From: a virus
IMG/VR virus record: IMGVR_UViG_3300025892_000138
Location: 1-25,218 of that record
Reading direction: 5' to 3' (one strand)
Length of the DNA: 25,218 nt
The notes below the pieces were generated by a model. That model was not told where the DNA came from, did no database searches, and was given only the letters and a program-made list of their open reading frames with translations. Made by a program: the position numbers and the translations under genes. The stretch's first letter is position 1. Each line of letters begins with the position of its first letter. Of this stretch, positions 1 through 7,645 are shown in pieces.

Positions 1-118
1 TGCCTTGCTCATGATCACCAGCGTGAATGTTTAACGCATCTAAAAACAGAGTGCTAGACACCAATTTGCTGTCGGTGTCTGGACTGAGTTGCCTGGGGGT
101 TATTTTATTTATAGGCAT
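1..118 (-). CDS. N-terminal part of a probable virion structural protein (cut by window edge)
   Basis: The minus-strand frame opens with ATG at 118 and stays open to the window edge, giving 39 codons that begin MPINKITPRQLSPDTD and include FLDALNIHAGD. Its ATG overlaps the stop codon of the upstream connector-like gene as TAATG, so it belongs to the same operon and is probably translationally coupled. An opening of the type 'xxNxITPRQLxxDxDxxLV...DALN' is what I remember from large tail or stabilisation proteins that follow connector genes in Bacteroidota phages. That is recall, not a search. With only 39 residues visible the role stays open; 'virion structural protein' comes mainly from context. 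Confidence 0.6.
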   Translation of the reverse strand, partial: MPINKITPRQLSPDTDSKLVSSTLFLDALNIHAGDHEQG

Positions 119-948
119 TAGTACTTAGGCGCTTGCATAAAGTTCTTACGTACAGTCTTAAGAGCTTCCTCCTTAGTGAAGTTGCTGAGCCTAGCGTTTG
201 CCTTTCTTCTTTCGTTATAGTATTCGGACCTAGCTCTTGATTTTTCGGAGGCTGGAACAGAAGACTTACGCTCGATAATTTTATAGTACATATACGATCT
301 CAAGGCTTCCTCTGCATACACATGCACCTCTGGGTCCGTAGACCTAGCTTCGTCAGCAATGTACTCCATAACAACTTCGGAGTAATTGTTGTTTGTCTCT
401 ATTTCTATTCTGTTTTGGTCGAGGTTTACTCTATATCCTCCAGCTAGGCGCCCGCCGCCAGCCCCATACAACCTTCCAGCACCGCCTTGGTATAGGTAGT
501 TTTCAAACACGTAGTAATCTAGACCCTCATCATTAGAAGAAACGGTGTCTCCCGTAGCAGTTTTGCTCGGCTCCGTGTTTGTAACTATGTTTGCGGCAAT
601 GTCCAAAGGACCAGCAGCCGAAACATCTGTAGTACTGTCTGCCTTGTACTTTTCTGAGTAGTTGATGTTTTTGTTTTGACCAAAAACCCTGATAATACCG
701 TCTTCGTCAACCACCCCTATTTTGACCAAATCCACATAGTCTTCAGGGAGGTCAATAGTGTCGTTGTCATTAATCGTTCTCTTCAGAGACTTTATCTTCT
801 TTCCCAAATCAAAACCTATCTCTCTGATACCACGAAGCGCAAAGTTTCGGATAGCAAAATCAGAAACATTAGCGGCATAATCGTCCCCATCCAAAGTGAG
901 AATGAAGTCCTTAATTATTTGCGAAAGTTGTACTTTATCAAATGCCAT
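118..948 (-). CDS. Head-tail connector (ring/adaptor)-like virion protein
   Basis: A 276-residue protein with no signal peptide or membrane segment. It opens with a helical stretch (residues 5-60) followed by a TIDLPEDYVDLVKIGVVDEDG segment. That pattern, helices and then a beta region beginning 'LPxDYVxxVKV', is typical of podovirus adaptor and ring proteins that sit between portal and tail in T7-like and crAss-like phages. A Gly-rich stretch around residues 155-175 precedes a second beta region and a helical, basic C terminus (about 210-276). The start is the ATG inside TAATG, overlapping the upstream stop by one base. Its partner upstream is a second connector-like protein. The connector role is inferred from pattern and position; no catalytic motif is expected. 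Confidence 0.6.
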   Translation of the reverse strand: MAFDKVQLSQIIKDFILTLDGDDYAANVSDFAIRNFALRGIREIGFDLGKKIKSLKRTINDNDTIDLPEDYVDLVKIGVVDEDGIIRVFGQNKNINYSEKYKADSTTDVSAAGPLDIAANIVTNTEPSKTATGDTVSSNDEGLDYYVFENYLYQGGAGRLYGAGGGRLAGGYRVNLDQNRIEIETNNNYSEVVMEYIADEARSTDPEVHVYAEEALRSYMYYKIIERKSSVPASEKSRARSEYYNERRKANARLSNFTKEEALKTVRKNFMQAPKY

Positions 949-1739
949 TATTCAGATGCTTCTTCTTGTGTTGAATAAACCGACACAGCTGTGTCTCTCA
1001 GTCTAACGCCTATTAACTTCAAGATCTCAGAAGCGACTTCGTTAAGGTAGTGAGGCGGCAACATAAAGTTTCTGGATGCGTCGCCTGGAAGCTCGATCGT
1101 AGTCCCACCAAAAGAAGCTTCGCTGTAATCGAAATAAGGAGGCTGAGTGCTTACCGATCCGTCAGCGTTAAAAGAAGTAGGCTTGGCGTAGTACCTCATT
1201 TGAACGCTTTGAATTGAGTCTGCGGGAAACAATTCTATATCGCCTTGCGTAACTAAAGCAACAGGAAAACTAGCTGTAGGAGCGGACAAGTTACTTAGAA
1301 GTATTTTGTCCATTTTTTCTACATCGTAAACGATTTCGCAGTTAACCACATTTAAGTTGTTGTCTCCGTCTGCGTCTACAGTGAAATCGGAATCAACGGA
1401 TATGGATATAATTCTAGAAAGATCTAATGGCTTCTGAAATCTGTTTGACCCAACAAAAGACAGAAAATTGTCTCCGCCGTCGGTCTGCCCCACATCAACG
1501 GTTTTGACGTAGAAAGACAAGTCCTCCAAGGCCATCTTTCGAGGCGACTTATCTCTTCCTGGATCGAAGTTTTGACGGCTGAGACGCTTAGCATCAATAA
1601 GCTCTTTGAACATCTCGTTATAGATATTCATCTGAGCTATAGGTGCAAACGAATTAAACACCTGCGGGGTGATGAACCCCTTCTGCTCCTTGTTGGCGAT
1701 ATCCTTTACGGCGTTGTATACTTGAACTATGTCAACCAT
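948..1739 (-). CDS. Second connector/ring-like virion protein
   Basis: A 263-residue protein. Residues 1-60 are mainly helical (VDIVQVYNAVKDIANKEQKG), the middle is beta-rich, and the last 40 residues hold a helix with LPPHYLNEVASEILKLIGVRLRD, a layout common in small head-completion or neck proteins. It is translated just before the other connector-like gene with a one-base TAATG overlap, suggesting the two are made in fixed ratio. A TATATTTG element lies exactly four bases before the ATG, so the message may be leaderless. The product is probably a ring or neck component linking portal to tail. Family-level assignment is from pattern only. Confidence 0.55.
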   Translation of the reverse strand: MVDIVQVYNAVKDIANKEQKGFITPQVFNSFAPIAQMNIYNEMFKELIDAKRLSRQNFDPGRDKSPRKMALEDLSFYVKTVDVGQTDGGDNFLSFVGSNRFQKPLDLSRIISISVDSDFTVDADGDNNLNVVNCEIVYDVEKMDKILLSNLSAPTASFPVALVTQGDIELFPADSIQSVQMRYYAKPTSFNADGSVSTQPPYFDYSEASFGGTTIELPGDASRNFMLPPHYLNEVASEILKLIGVRLRDTAVSVYSTQEEASE

Positions 1740-1743
1740 AGAG

Positions 1744-1751
1744 CAAATATA
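1744..1751 (-). promoter_or_regulatory. Bacteroidota -7 promoter element TATATTTG
   Basis: On the minus strand TATATTTG matches the Bacteroidota -7 consensus TAnnTTTG. It is followed by CTCT and then the ATG at 1739. With transcription expected about 4-6 bases past the motif, the RNA would begin at or next to the start codon. No clear -33 TTTG is visible at the usual spacing. Confidence 0.6.
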
Positions 1752-1769
1752 CGAAAAAGAAATAGGCTG

Positions 1770-3089
1770 TTATTTTCTGCCGTATAGGTCGGCCAGCTGG
1801 CGGGCGATGTTTGCGGCCTCGTTAGCACCCACGTCTCTGGTAATTACACCAAACCTGTTGAGGAATACCTTTCCAGATGTAATTTGACTGTTTGACTCTC
1901 CCAGAGAGTTTATAACCAGATCTCCGTCAGTCCTGCCTGGAGAAGAAGCAGTAAGGCTAGGATCAAGGGCAGGAGTCTTTGCTGGTATCCTAGCTATAAT
2001 GTCTCCATCTCTGTTGTGTAGGTACATGTTGAAGCTTGAGTCTCTCCTGATGATAAACACATTGTTTGGGTTGTAGTTTATCGAAGATGTGTCTGAGTCG
2101 GGTATTTCAAAGTACTTTGTACCGTCTGCTGTAGAGTTTGTTTCTGTGAACGCCGCGTACCCAGTAATCCCATCATGCCTTACAGCAAAGGTGTTTCTGC
2201 TAGTCTTAAAGTCGTTGTTAGTGGAGCTAATCACACCGTCTTGAAGTGGTCTAGCCCCAAACCCAAATGATTCTCCATCAGAAGAGCCGTAAATAGCTCC
2301 AATTCCATACGTAGCGCTAGATGCTATACCGTTTGTGTTAAAGGCCGCAAAGATGGTGTAGTCTCCAGAAACGGTGACCCCTGCTGAGCCAACCCTATAT
2401 GAGTCCGTAGAGCCAAGAGTTGCACCCTTTTTAAACATGCTTTGCTCACCAGACGAATCATCTGGATCGATTACGATAGGTGACCCATTAAGCCCGCTTA
2501 AGTTATAGCTAGTGCCGCCTGTACCACTATTCACCCAGGTGGGGCTCACTGCGTCCCCCTGTGAAAATGAACTCAACCCTTCATGCGTTATATCAATAAT
2601 CGGCTTAGACTCGTTGTAGTAAATGCCGTCAATTGTGTTAGCCGTCTCATGCGTGGAATCCCCCCTAGATAAAGACTTCGTGGCGGTATTAATAGGCGTT
2701 GCAGGAATCACAGATGTAACGTCATTAAGTTTGTCCATAACAGCTTCTTTAAACGTCGACTCTTTGTTTACCACGTCAAACCTCATGATGTTCTTAGAGG
2801 TGTCTCTAGACATGAAGTTTATAACCGCTTCGATCAGGTTTGCTTCTTCGCCATCCTTACAAGAGACTGTTATGTTTGCCTTGGGTACCGACTCACCTTC
2901 GATTAAGTTGGTTTCGTCAAAACCATTACAATCCCTAAAGGTGAACATAACCTTTTTTTTTGCTGCCGTTATAAAGGTCAGATTTTCAGAGGGTATTGCA
3001 ATCGTGCTCAGACCGACACCAGTATCTGAAAACGAAGAGCTAGTCTCTGACTCTAGCTCTCTACGGAAAAAGAAGAATTTTCTGTCCAT
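1770..3089 (-). CDS. Virion protein with N-terminal capsid-module paralogue and C-terminal LamG-like domain
   Basis: A 439-residue protein starting MDRKFFFFRR. An upstream in-frame ATG at 3104 lies inside the promoter element and is rejected. Residues about 30-105 (IPSENLTFI ... VMFTFRD ... NITVSCKDGEEANLIEAVINF) share a pattern with the two small proteins next to the major capsid gene at 4053-4676 and 4737-5021. From about residue 155 to the end the protein is beta-rich with Gly, Ser and Thr and closes with a helix-like NEAANIARQLADLYGRK, the usual ending of concanavalin/LamG-like lectin domains in phage surface proteins. A TATATTTG promoter lies four bases before the ATG and a UUCG terminator lies just upstream, so it heads its own transcript. 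It is likely a surface-exposed carbohydrate-binding or decoration protein; the ligand is unknown. Confidence 0.6.
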   Translation of the reverse strand: MDRKFFFFRRELESETSSSFSDTGVGLSTIAIPSENLTFITAAKKKVMFTFRDCNGFDETNLIEGESVPKANITVSCKDGEEANLIEAVINFMSRDTSKNIMRFDVVNKESTFKEAVMDKLNDVTSVIPATPINTATKSLSRGDSTHETANTIDGIYYNESKPIIDITHEGLSSFSQGDAVSPTWVNSGTGGTSYNLSGLNGSPIVIDPDDSSGEQSMFKKGATLGSTDSYRVGSAGVTVSGDYTIFAAFNTNGIASSATYGIGAIYGSSDGESFGFGARPLQDGVISSTNNDFKTSRNTFAVRHDGITGYAAFTETNSTADGTKYFEIPDSDTSSINYNPNNVFIIRRDSSFNMYLHNRDGDIIARIPAKTPALDPSLTASSPGRTDGDLVINSLGESNSQITSGKVFLNRFGVITRDVGANEAANIARQLADLYGRK

Positions 3090-3093
3090 GAAA

Positions 3094-3101
3094 CAAATAT
3101 A
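3094..3101 (-). promoter_or_regulatory. Bacteroidota -7 promoter element TATATTTG
   Basis: TATATTTG on the minus strand is followed by TTTC and the ATG at 3089, the same four-base spacing seen at three other genes. It abuts the U-tract of the terminator of the preceding gene, so one transcript ends where the next begins. Confidence 0.65.
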
Positions 3102-3103
3102 CA

Positions 3104-3129
3104 AAACAAAAAAGCCACCCGAAGGTGAC
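3104..3129 (-). terminator. Rho-independent terminator with UUCG tetraloop
   Basis: On the minus strand GTCACC-TTCG-GGTGGC (3129-3114) forms a six-pair stem, including one G-U pair, closed by the very stable C(UUCG)G tetraloop. It is followed by TTTTTTGTTTT. It sits eight bases after the stop of the 3137-3967 gene. Confidence 0.8.
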
Positions 3130-3136
3130 CTTTCTT

Positions 3137-3967
3137 TTATGCTAAGCGTTCAAGCTTCTCTTCAAGGGAGGATAGAACGGAAGACCCTTTCTCCGTTAGA
3201 CAGAACCTAACCATTACGTCTAATGGATCTTGACCTACAGGTACAGATACAACCAGTCCATTGGAGTCAAACCAGTAAACACCGTCTTTTTTAACGTTAA
3301 GTATTTGATAGTCAGCGGCTTGCTTTACGGTAGATCTCACCTGAACCTGAGGCGAATCAAAAGCCTCCATAAACTCAGATGGCTTCTTCTTGGCAATCTG
3401 AAGCAGATTAAACCTAATCTCAGATGTTGGTTGATCAATATTCACGTTAAAGTAAATGGCCACAGGGAGAAGCTCTTCGATGCTTTTTTCTCGAACCATC
3501 ATAATGGCTTCGTTTTGCAAGAACTCTTTCTTCAACTCTTGTTCAGCCTCTACCTTCTTGTTTACCTCTTTAAAAAGCTGCCCTCCGTTTGCCATGTTGA
3601 GCGGGTGAGCTTCTAAGAAAAGACGCAAATTAGGTTTGTCTTTAGGTACAAAGATCCTGCCTTCACGAAAGGTGATAGCCTCTCGACGAGCGTTTTGGCT
3701 TTGCTCATCTATATAGATAGAAGGCTCGTTGGGGCAGTATCGAATCTCTCTAACTGTGTCCTTGTCGTTGTCGTAAACGGTTACTCCTTTTTGAGGGAGT
3801 AAAAATACAACGCCTCCATTCTTAGGAATCTCAAACTCCTTGTTGAGGTTTACCTGCTCTTTTCTTTTGATAGAGGGCTTCTTTTTGGCTGGGGCAGGAG
3901 AAGCTACTGGAGCATCGGGCTGGACTTTTTTAGGCCGTCCAGGAGCCTTTTTAGTTGGGGTATTCAT
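3137..3967 (-). CDS. Unknown virion-region protein with AT-hook-like basic N terminus
   Basis: A 276-residue protein. The first 40 residues are rich in Lys, Pro and Ala and carry APGRPKK at residues 8-14, an AT-hook-like GRP core, then a second Lys/Arg cluster at 28-37. This suggests DNA contact. Residues 44-110 look beta-rich, about 110-190 are mostly helical (KEVNKKVEAEQELKKEF), and the C-terminal third has a YWFDSNGLVVSVPVGQDPLDVMVRF segment followed by a helix. It has its own promoter (TATATTTG at 3989-3996, leader of about 21 bases) and its own terminator, so it is a single-gene unit between capsid and connector genes. I do not recognise a characterised family. An internal head protein or a DNA-binding accessory protein are both plausible. 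Confidence 0.65.
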   Translation of the reverse strand: MNTPTKKAPGRPKKVQPDAPVASPAPAKKKPSIKRKEQVNLNKEFEIPKNGGVVFLLPQKGVTVYDNDKDTVREIRYCPNEPSIYIDEQSQNARREAITFREGRIFVPKDKPNLRLFLEAHPLNMANGGQLFKEVNKKVEAEQELKKEFLQNEAIMMVREKSIEELLPVAIYFNVNIDQPTSEIRFNLLQIAKKKPSEFMEAFDSPQVQVRSTVKQAADYQILNVKKDGVYWFDSNGLVVSVPVGQDPLDVMVRFCLTEKGSSVLSSLEEKLERLA

Positions 3968-3988
3968 ATTGAATTAAATTAATTACTG

Positions 3989-3996
3989 CAAATATA
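3989..3996 (-). promoter_or_regulatory. Bacteroidota -7 promoter element TATATTTG
   Basis: TATATTTG on the minus strand lies 21 bases before the ATG at 3967. The intervening leader is A/T-rich (TTAATTTAATTCAAT) and lacks a Shine-Dalgarno sequence, as usual in Bacteroidota. It lies just downstream of the terminator at 4000-4024. Confidence 0.65.
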
Positions 3997-3999
3997 GGT

Positions 4000-4024
4000 A
4001 AAAAGAAAAAGGCCCCGTAGGGCC
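4000..4024 (-). terminator. Rho-independent terminator with UACG tetraloop
   Basis: The minus strand reads GGCCC-TACG-GGGCC (4024-4011) followed by TTTTTCTTTTT. The five-pair G/C stem closes on C(UACG)G, a UNCG-class stable tetraloop. It lies 29 bases past the stop of the 4053-4676 gene. Confidence 0.85.
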
Positions 4025-4052
4025 AGTTTCCTTGTAGTCTTGTGATTATCCT

Positions 4053-4676
4053 TTAAGCGGTAAGAGTTGCCGCAGCCGTAACCGTAGTAATCGAACTCGG
4101 TTGAGCGGGAACAGAAAGAGACACCGTTACAGTACATACGTCTGTAGCAGCGAATCCTTCAGTTGTCATCTCAGCAGCTGTAAACGTCAAAGCATCATCA
4201 GCGGCTGCAATTACACCTGTTTTAGTTAAAGATACAGTGTCGTCAGCGTCTTTAGTAATGGTGTAAGTGAAGTTAGCCCCCACAGTAGCGCTTGCTAATG
4301 TAGGTCCAACAGGAGCGGCAATGCTAACAGCAGTTGAAGCAAAGGTGAATGTAGGTATTTCCACACCCATAACGTTCTCTGCCAAAGTGCCTTTATTAGC
4401 AAACTTGTCAAGCAACTGAGAGTTGATTGGCAAGCCGTTTAAAGCATTGATGATAGACTCAGCCACATTTGCTGCATTGCCATCGGAAACCTTTAAAAAG
4501 ATCCTCTCTGAGGTCCCACTGTTTGTGGTAAGAGAGTTATCTTTTTCTTCTAGGAAAATCACAACCTCATCATTTGTTTCATCGGCTTGAATGGCTCTTA
4601 TTCTATTACTAATAATTTGAAAAATATTATCGGTAGTTAAGCTTAATCCGCTGTCTGATCTAAAAGTATTAATCAT
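4053..4676 (-). CDS. Capsid-adjacent structural protein with Ig-like C terminus (decoration candidate)
   Basis: A 207-residue protein starting MINTFRSDSG. The first half (DNIFQIISN ... EVVIFLEEKD ... IFLKVSDGNAANVAESIINAL) follows the same pattern as the 4737-5021 protein and the N-terminal part of the 1770-3089 protein, so the three appear paralogous. From about residue 110 to the end it is Ala/Thr/Val-rich with alternating hydrophobic residues (FTYTITKDADDTVSLTKTG ... TVTVSLSVPA), as in an Ig-like beta-sandwich. It follows the major capsid and 4737-5021 genes, is separated from the latter by a strong hairpin, and is followed by a terminator. The position suggests a capsid decoration or head-fibre protein; that is inference. 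Confidence 0.6.
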   Translation of the reverse strand: MINTFRSDSGLSLTTDNIFQIISNRIRAIQADETNDEVVIFLEEKDNSLTTNSGTSERIFLKVSDGNAANVAESIINALNGLPINSQLLDKFANKGTLAENVMGVEIPTFTFASTAVSIAAPVGPTLASATVGANFTYTITKDADDTVSLTKTGVIAAADDALTFTAAEMTTEGFAATDVCTVTVSLSVPAQPSSITTVTAAATLTA

Positions 4677-4697
4677 GATGTTGTGTTTAGGCTATAC

Positions 4698-4721
4698 CGA
4701 GGGGAGCTTTCGCCCCCCTCG
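4698..4721 (-). other. Perfect 10-bp stem-loop with GAAA tetraloop between capsid-region genes
   Basis: The minus strand (4721-4698) forms ten consecutive base pairs including one G-U, capped by a GAAA (GNRA) loop closed by C-G. It lies in the 60-base gap between the stop at 4737 and the ATG at 4676. No U-tract follows, so it is not a standard intrinsic terminator. It could be an attenuator, an RNA-processing or stability element, or a partial terminator that lowers expression of the next gene relative to the capsid gene. Confidence 0.75.
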
Positions 4722-4736
4722 ATGCAGCTATTTTAA

Positions 4737-5021
4737 TTACGCCTTAGCGACAGAAAATGCGGTCCCGTCTGCCTCTTGGTAAACCCCAGTAAGATCAATG
4801 ATGGATTTTTTACCAAAGTTGATCTCCTCAATCAAAGCTTCAGCGTAAGCTGAACCCTCGGCTGCGGAGTTTGTTCCAGAAGCTGTTAGAGTTGCATCAG
4901 TCGCGGTTCCGTCTTCATCGTTAAGATGGATTTTGACGTTATCCGCGTCGCTCTTTGTGTCTAGTGCGAGAATGTTGTCTACTGGAAAGTACCAGCTGTC
5001 TCCTTTTACAAATTTCATCAT
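4737..5021 (-). CDS. Small capsid-adjacent protein (decoration or head-completion candidate)
   Basis: A 94-residue protein starting MMKFVKGDSWYFPVDN; an ATG three bases later is equally possible. An upstream ATG at 5084 would overlap the end of the major capsid gene in another frame and add residues unlike the rest, so it is rejected. The protein is acidic and beta-rich with no Cys. It follows the pattern FPVDNILAL ... VKIHLNDEDG ... AYAEALIEEIN shared with the 4053-4676 and 1770-3089 proteins. It lies 28 bases after the major capsid stop and is probably co-transcribed with it. The function is not known; abundance and position favour a structural role. Confidence 0.6.
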   Translation of the reverse strand: MMKFVKGDSWYFPVDNILALDTKSDADNVKIHLNDEDGTATDATLTASGTNSAAEGSAYAEALIEEINFGKKSIIDLTGVYQEADGTAFSVAKA

Positions 5022-5049
5022 AGTTTCTAAATATTTAAAAATTAAACAA

Positions 5050-6480
5050 TTAACCCTTGATGAGAACGTGTTGATTAGCAGCACGAGTCAACAAAGCAAC
5101 CTCAGAGCGGTAGTGGAACGTAGCTACGTCCGCACCAGTATCACCGTTGTTTGTGTGACCCAATACACCACCACCAGTTACCCAGTGCTCCATCTCACGA
5201 GAGTAGCCGTTTGCCGCTTTGTACTTCATCTCCAAAGCTGGAGACTTCATGCCAGAACGTGCGTCAGCAACCTGAGACAATGGACACATAACACCTTGGA
5301 ACTTGTTAGAAGCACCCAACAAAGTAGGATCGTTCAACAGCTTCCAGTCGTGCTTGTGGAATGTATACCCACCACGAGTAAACGACTTAAAGCCAAGCTT
5401 TACAGCCATGTCAGCGTCGTTGTTAAACGCACCGAACTGACCAGCCAAACCAGCAGTAACGCCAGTAGAGATACCTGACGCCAACATGTCGTCAATCGCC
5501 AAGTCTTGCTTTCTGTTCAGGTACATAGCGTACTCAGAAGGAGCCCCTTGTCTGTCGAGTTCCAAGATAATGTCATCGAATTCAGCAAATGAATCGAGTG
5601 GGTTAGCGTTAGCGTTGCTTACGTTAATTCCTCTTTCTTCAAGTGAAGTAAGGTATCCGTCAGATCCAGCAATTCCAGCATCATTTGTGCCGTCGTTCAA
5701 GTGACCGAAGAGCAATGTCATCTCACGCTTGTCCATAAATCGCTTACGAGCTTCTTGCTCACCATACATGAACCATCTGTAATCACCGTTTCCGATATCT
5801 ACATAACCAACGTTAGTTGCTTGAGAACCAGCAACTTCAAATCGGTCCTTCACGATAGCGTAAGAATTAATTCTTCTGATTACCTCTGGTTGATTAAAGG
5901 TAGTAGGCTGGTTGCTGCCTTGAGCGTACATGTTACCCAAAACAATAAAGGTTCCGCCGTTAGAAGTGTCTACTTCAGCAGTTCCAGCAGCGTTTGCTCC
6001 GTCAAGGCGAATCAAAGTGTAATCGCCTGCTTGAGTTGTGTTGTGATCCTTCACGATCAATCTAACCCCAGTTACAGAGTCCATAACGACATCACCTGCC
6101 TCTAATACGCTACCAGTTGGGGTAGAGACAGAAGAGCCACCTGTTGTGTGTGTTAGGTTAGCCTCTGGGATATTTACTGCGTTAGAAACGATGCTTGCGG
6201 CATTAGTGTAGGCAATAGTTTTGTGTCGGCGTCCGACCTCATAAAATTCAACCTGGTCAGAGGAACCAGCAGCGGTAATAGCGCCAGTCAATTTTAAAAA
6301 TCCAGTAATACCTTGATCGCCGTATGTTTCGACCAACATATCACTTACATCGGGTTTACCGAGTTCGTTTACACCAGCAGCAGCCGCGTTGAGCATGTCG
6401 CCCAATGCCGCGTATGTATCTGGTGTTGTTTTAATACCGTATCCTGCGATATCGGTAGTAGCTCCATTTGTAGTAGCCAT
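5050..6480 (-). CDS. Major capsid protein (HK97-fold candidate)
   Basis: A 476-residue protein without signal or membrane segments. It is the best candidate for the major capsid protein by length, by its place directly after an acidic scaffold-like gene, and by its sequence. It starts with a helical Ala-rich segment, has a long beta-rich insert (about residues 70-190), then EEQEARKRF-type helices (EQEARKRFMDKREMTLLFG), and ends ATFHYRSEVALLTRAANQHVLIKG. That ending resembles the C-terminal strand of major capsid proteins of Bacteroidota phages, including crAss-like ones; this is from memory. The HK97 fold is therefore expected but not proven from sequence. The leader AAAAAATAGAAAATT before the ATG is A-rich with no Shine-Dalgarno. 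The gap to the scaffold gene is 13 bases, so the two are made from one message. Confidence 0.8.
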   Translation of the reverse strand: MATTNGATTDIAGYGIKTTPDTYAALGDMLNAAAAGVNELGKPDVSDMLVETYGDQGITGFLKLTGAITAAGSSDQVEFYEVGRRHKTIAYTNAASIVSNAVNIPEANLTHTTGGSSVSTPTGSVLEAGDVVMDSVTGVRLIVKDHNTTQAGDYTLIRLDGANAAGTAEVDTSNGGTFIVLGNMYAQGSNQPTTFNQPEVIRRINSYAIVKDRFEVAGSQATNVGYVDIGNGDYRWFMYGEQEARKRFMDKREMTLLFGHLNDGTNDAGIAGSDGYLTSLEERGINVSNANANPLDSFAEFDDIILELDRQGAPSEYAMYLNRKQDLAIDDMLASGISTGVTAGLAGQFGAFNNDADMAVKLGFKSFTRGGYTFHKHDWKLLNDPTLLGASNKFQGVMCPLSQVADARSGMKSPALEMKYKAANGYSREMEHWVTGGGVLGHTNNGDTGADVATFHYRSEVALLTRAANQHVLIKG

Positions 6481-6493
6481 AATTTTCTATTTT

Positions 6494-7621
6494 TTAGATG
6501 TTAAAAGTCATCTTACCTGAAGTACCGCTCATAATGTTTTTTAGCTGAGCGGCTAAAGGGTCAGATTGTTGATTTTGACTCCCTGTCTGAGGAGACTGAC
6601 TAGAAACGTTCGACGCGGTATTCACAAGTGTTCTCTGTCCGTCGCCCAACCCTTTGGTGTAAGCGGACTTTACAATTCTGTCAATGTTGTCAATGACAGC
6701 TAAATGTGATGATAGTGTGTCGTAGTCCCAGCTTCCGTCTTCTCCAACGTAAGAATCGAAAAACTCATCGAGACGAGTTTGTTTGTCTTTGAGTTGATTT
6801 CTATAATCGTCGTCCAAACCGAACTCAAGGGTGTTTTCATTCCCTAGGTCAAACTCTAGACCTTCGATGGAATCTACCTCCTGAGACATGTTTGCAATCC
6901 ACTGATCGTCAATCACAGACTCATAAGCTTCACTTTCAGTTTCTGGGGAGGCATATCCACTGCGGATATCCTCGATGCTCATTCGAGCTTTATCCCCGTC
7001 CATCTTCATTTGAAGCTTGGCAAGGCTGACTTCCTCCTCCGAGTGGAGGTCTGCGTCAATCTTGTACTTACTATTAACTAAAAGGTTTAATTCATCATAA
7101 GACAAGTTAGGATACTCATTCGACATTTGAATGCGAATAGCTGTCATGTCGTCCATACTCTCTGGATTCAATGACTGAAATCTAAACCAGTCTTCTGGTG
7201 CACGGCCCGTTTCCTCTACGAACCTTGCGATGGCTTCGACCCTTTCATCGATAGCGTTAGTTTCTTGTACGTTAAAATCGTCGAACGAGCTAATTTCTCT
7301 GCCAAGGCGCTCACTCATGAACTCCATGACGGCTTCTTCGAGCTCGCTTTCAGAATAATCTGTATCAGATGATGGCTCGGCAAAATCCTGCTGAGCCTCA
7401 TTCTCTTGTGTTGGTTGCTCCGCCTGCATCTCCTGTACGGGAGTTTCTTGCATTGGAGTCTCCTCTACCGTAGGCTGTTCAGTTGTTACCTGTTCAGCTT
7501 GTGGTTGCTCTTCAGCCTGTACAGCTGGTTGTTCTGGTGTGCTGTTCATAGACGCAGCAAGGTCCTCAGGATTACTGAAGACCTTCATTCCACTAATCTC
7601 TTCGATTGTATTTTGTTCCAT
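6494..7621 (-). CDS. Scaffold-like acidic protein
   Basis: A 375-residue, strongly acidic protein. Residues about 30-95 are low-complexity Glu, Gln, Pro and Thr (repeats such as VEETPMQETPVQEMQAEQPTQ). Residues 90-330 are Asp/Glu-rich and mostly helical. The C terminus after 340 is Ser/Gln-rich and ends in a short hydrophobic GKMTFNI. Length, acidity, disorder and the position just upstream of the major capsid gene all fit a scaffolding protein that directs capsid assembly and is lost from the mature head. No protease motif is visible here. The start has an A/T-rich leader (AATTAATTAAATATA). An internal capsid protein is the alternative. Confidence 0.65.
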   Translation of the reverse strand: MEQNTIEEISGMKVFSNPEDLAASMNSTPEQPAVQAEEQPQAEQVTTEQPTVEETPMQETPVQEMQAEQPTQENEAQQDFAEPSSDTDYSESELEEAVMEFMSERLGREISSFDDFNVQETNAIDERVEAIARFVEETGRAPEDWFRFQSLNPESMDDMTAIRIQMSNEYPNLSYDELNLLVNSKYKIDADLHSEEEVSLAKLQMKMDGDKARMSIEDIRSGYASPETESEAYESVIDDQWIANMSQEVDSIEGLEFDLGNENTLEFGLDDDYRNQLKDKQTRLDEFFDSYVGEDGSWDYDTLSSHLAVIDNIDRIVKSAYTKGLGDGQRTLVNTASNVSSQSPQTGSQNQQSDPLAAQLKNIMSGTSGKMTFNI

Positions 7622-7645
7622 TATATTTAATTAATTGTGTTCAAT

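Noticed and set aside
2623-3210. Long plus-strand open frame (195 codons) opposite the LamG-like gene
   Set aside because: It lies antisense to a well-supported gene, has no promoter or leader, and its composition reflects the complementary strand. The same applies to open frames at 4933-5478, 10817-11242 and 22035-22490.
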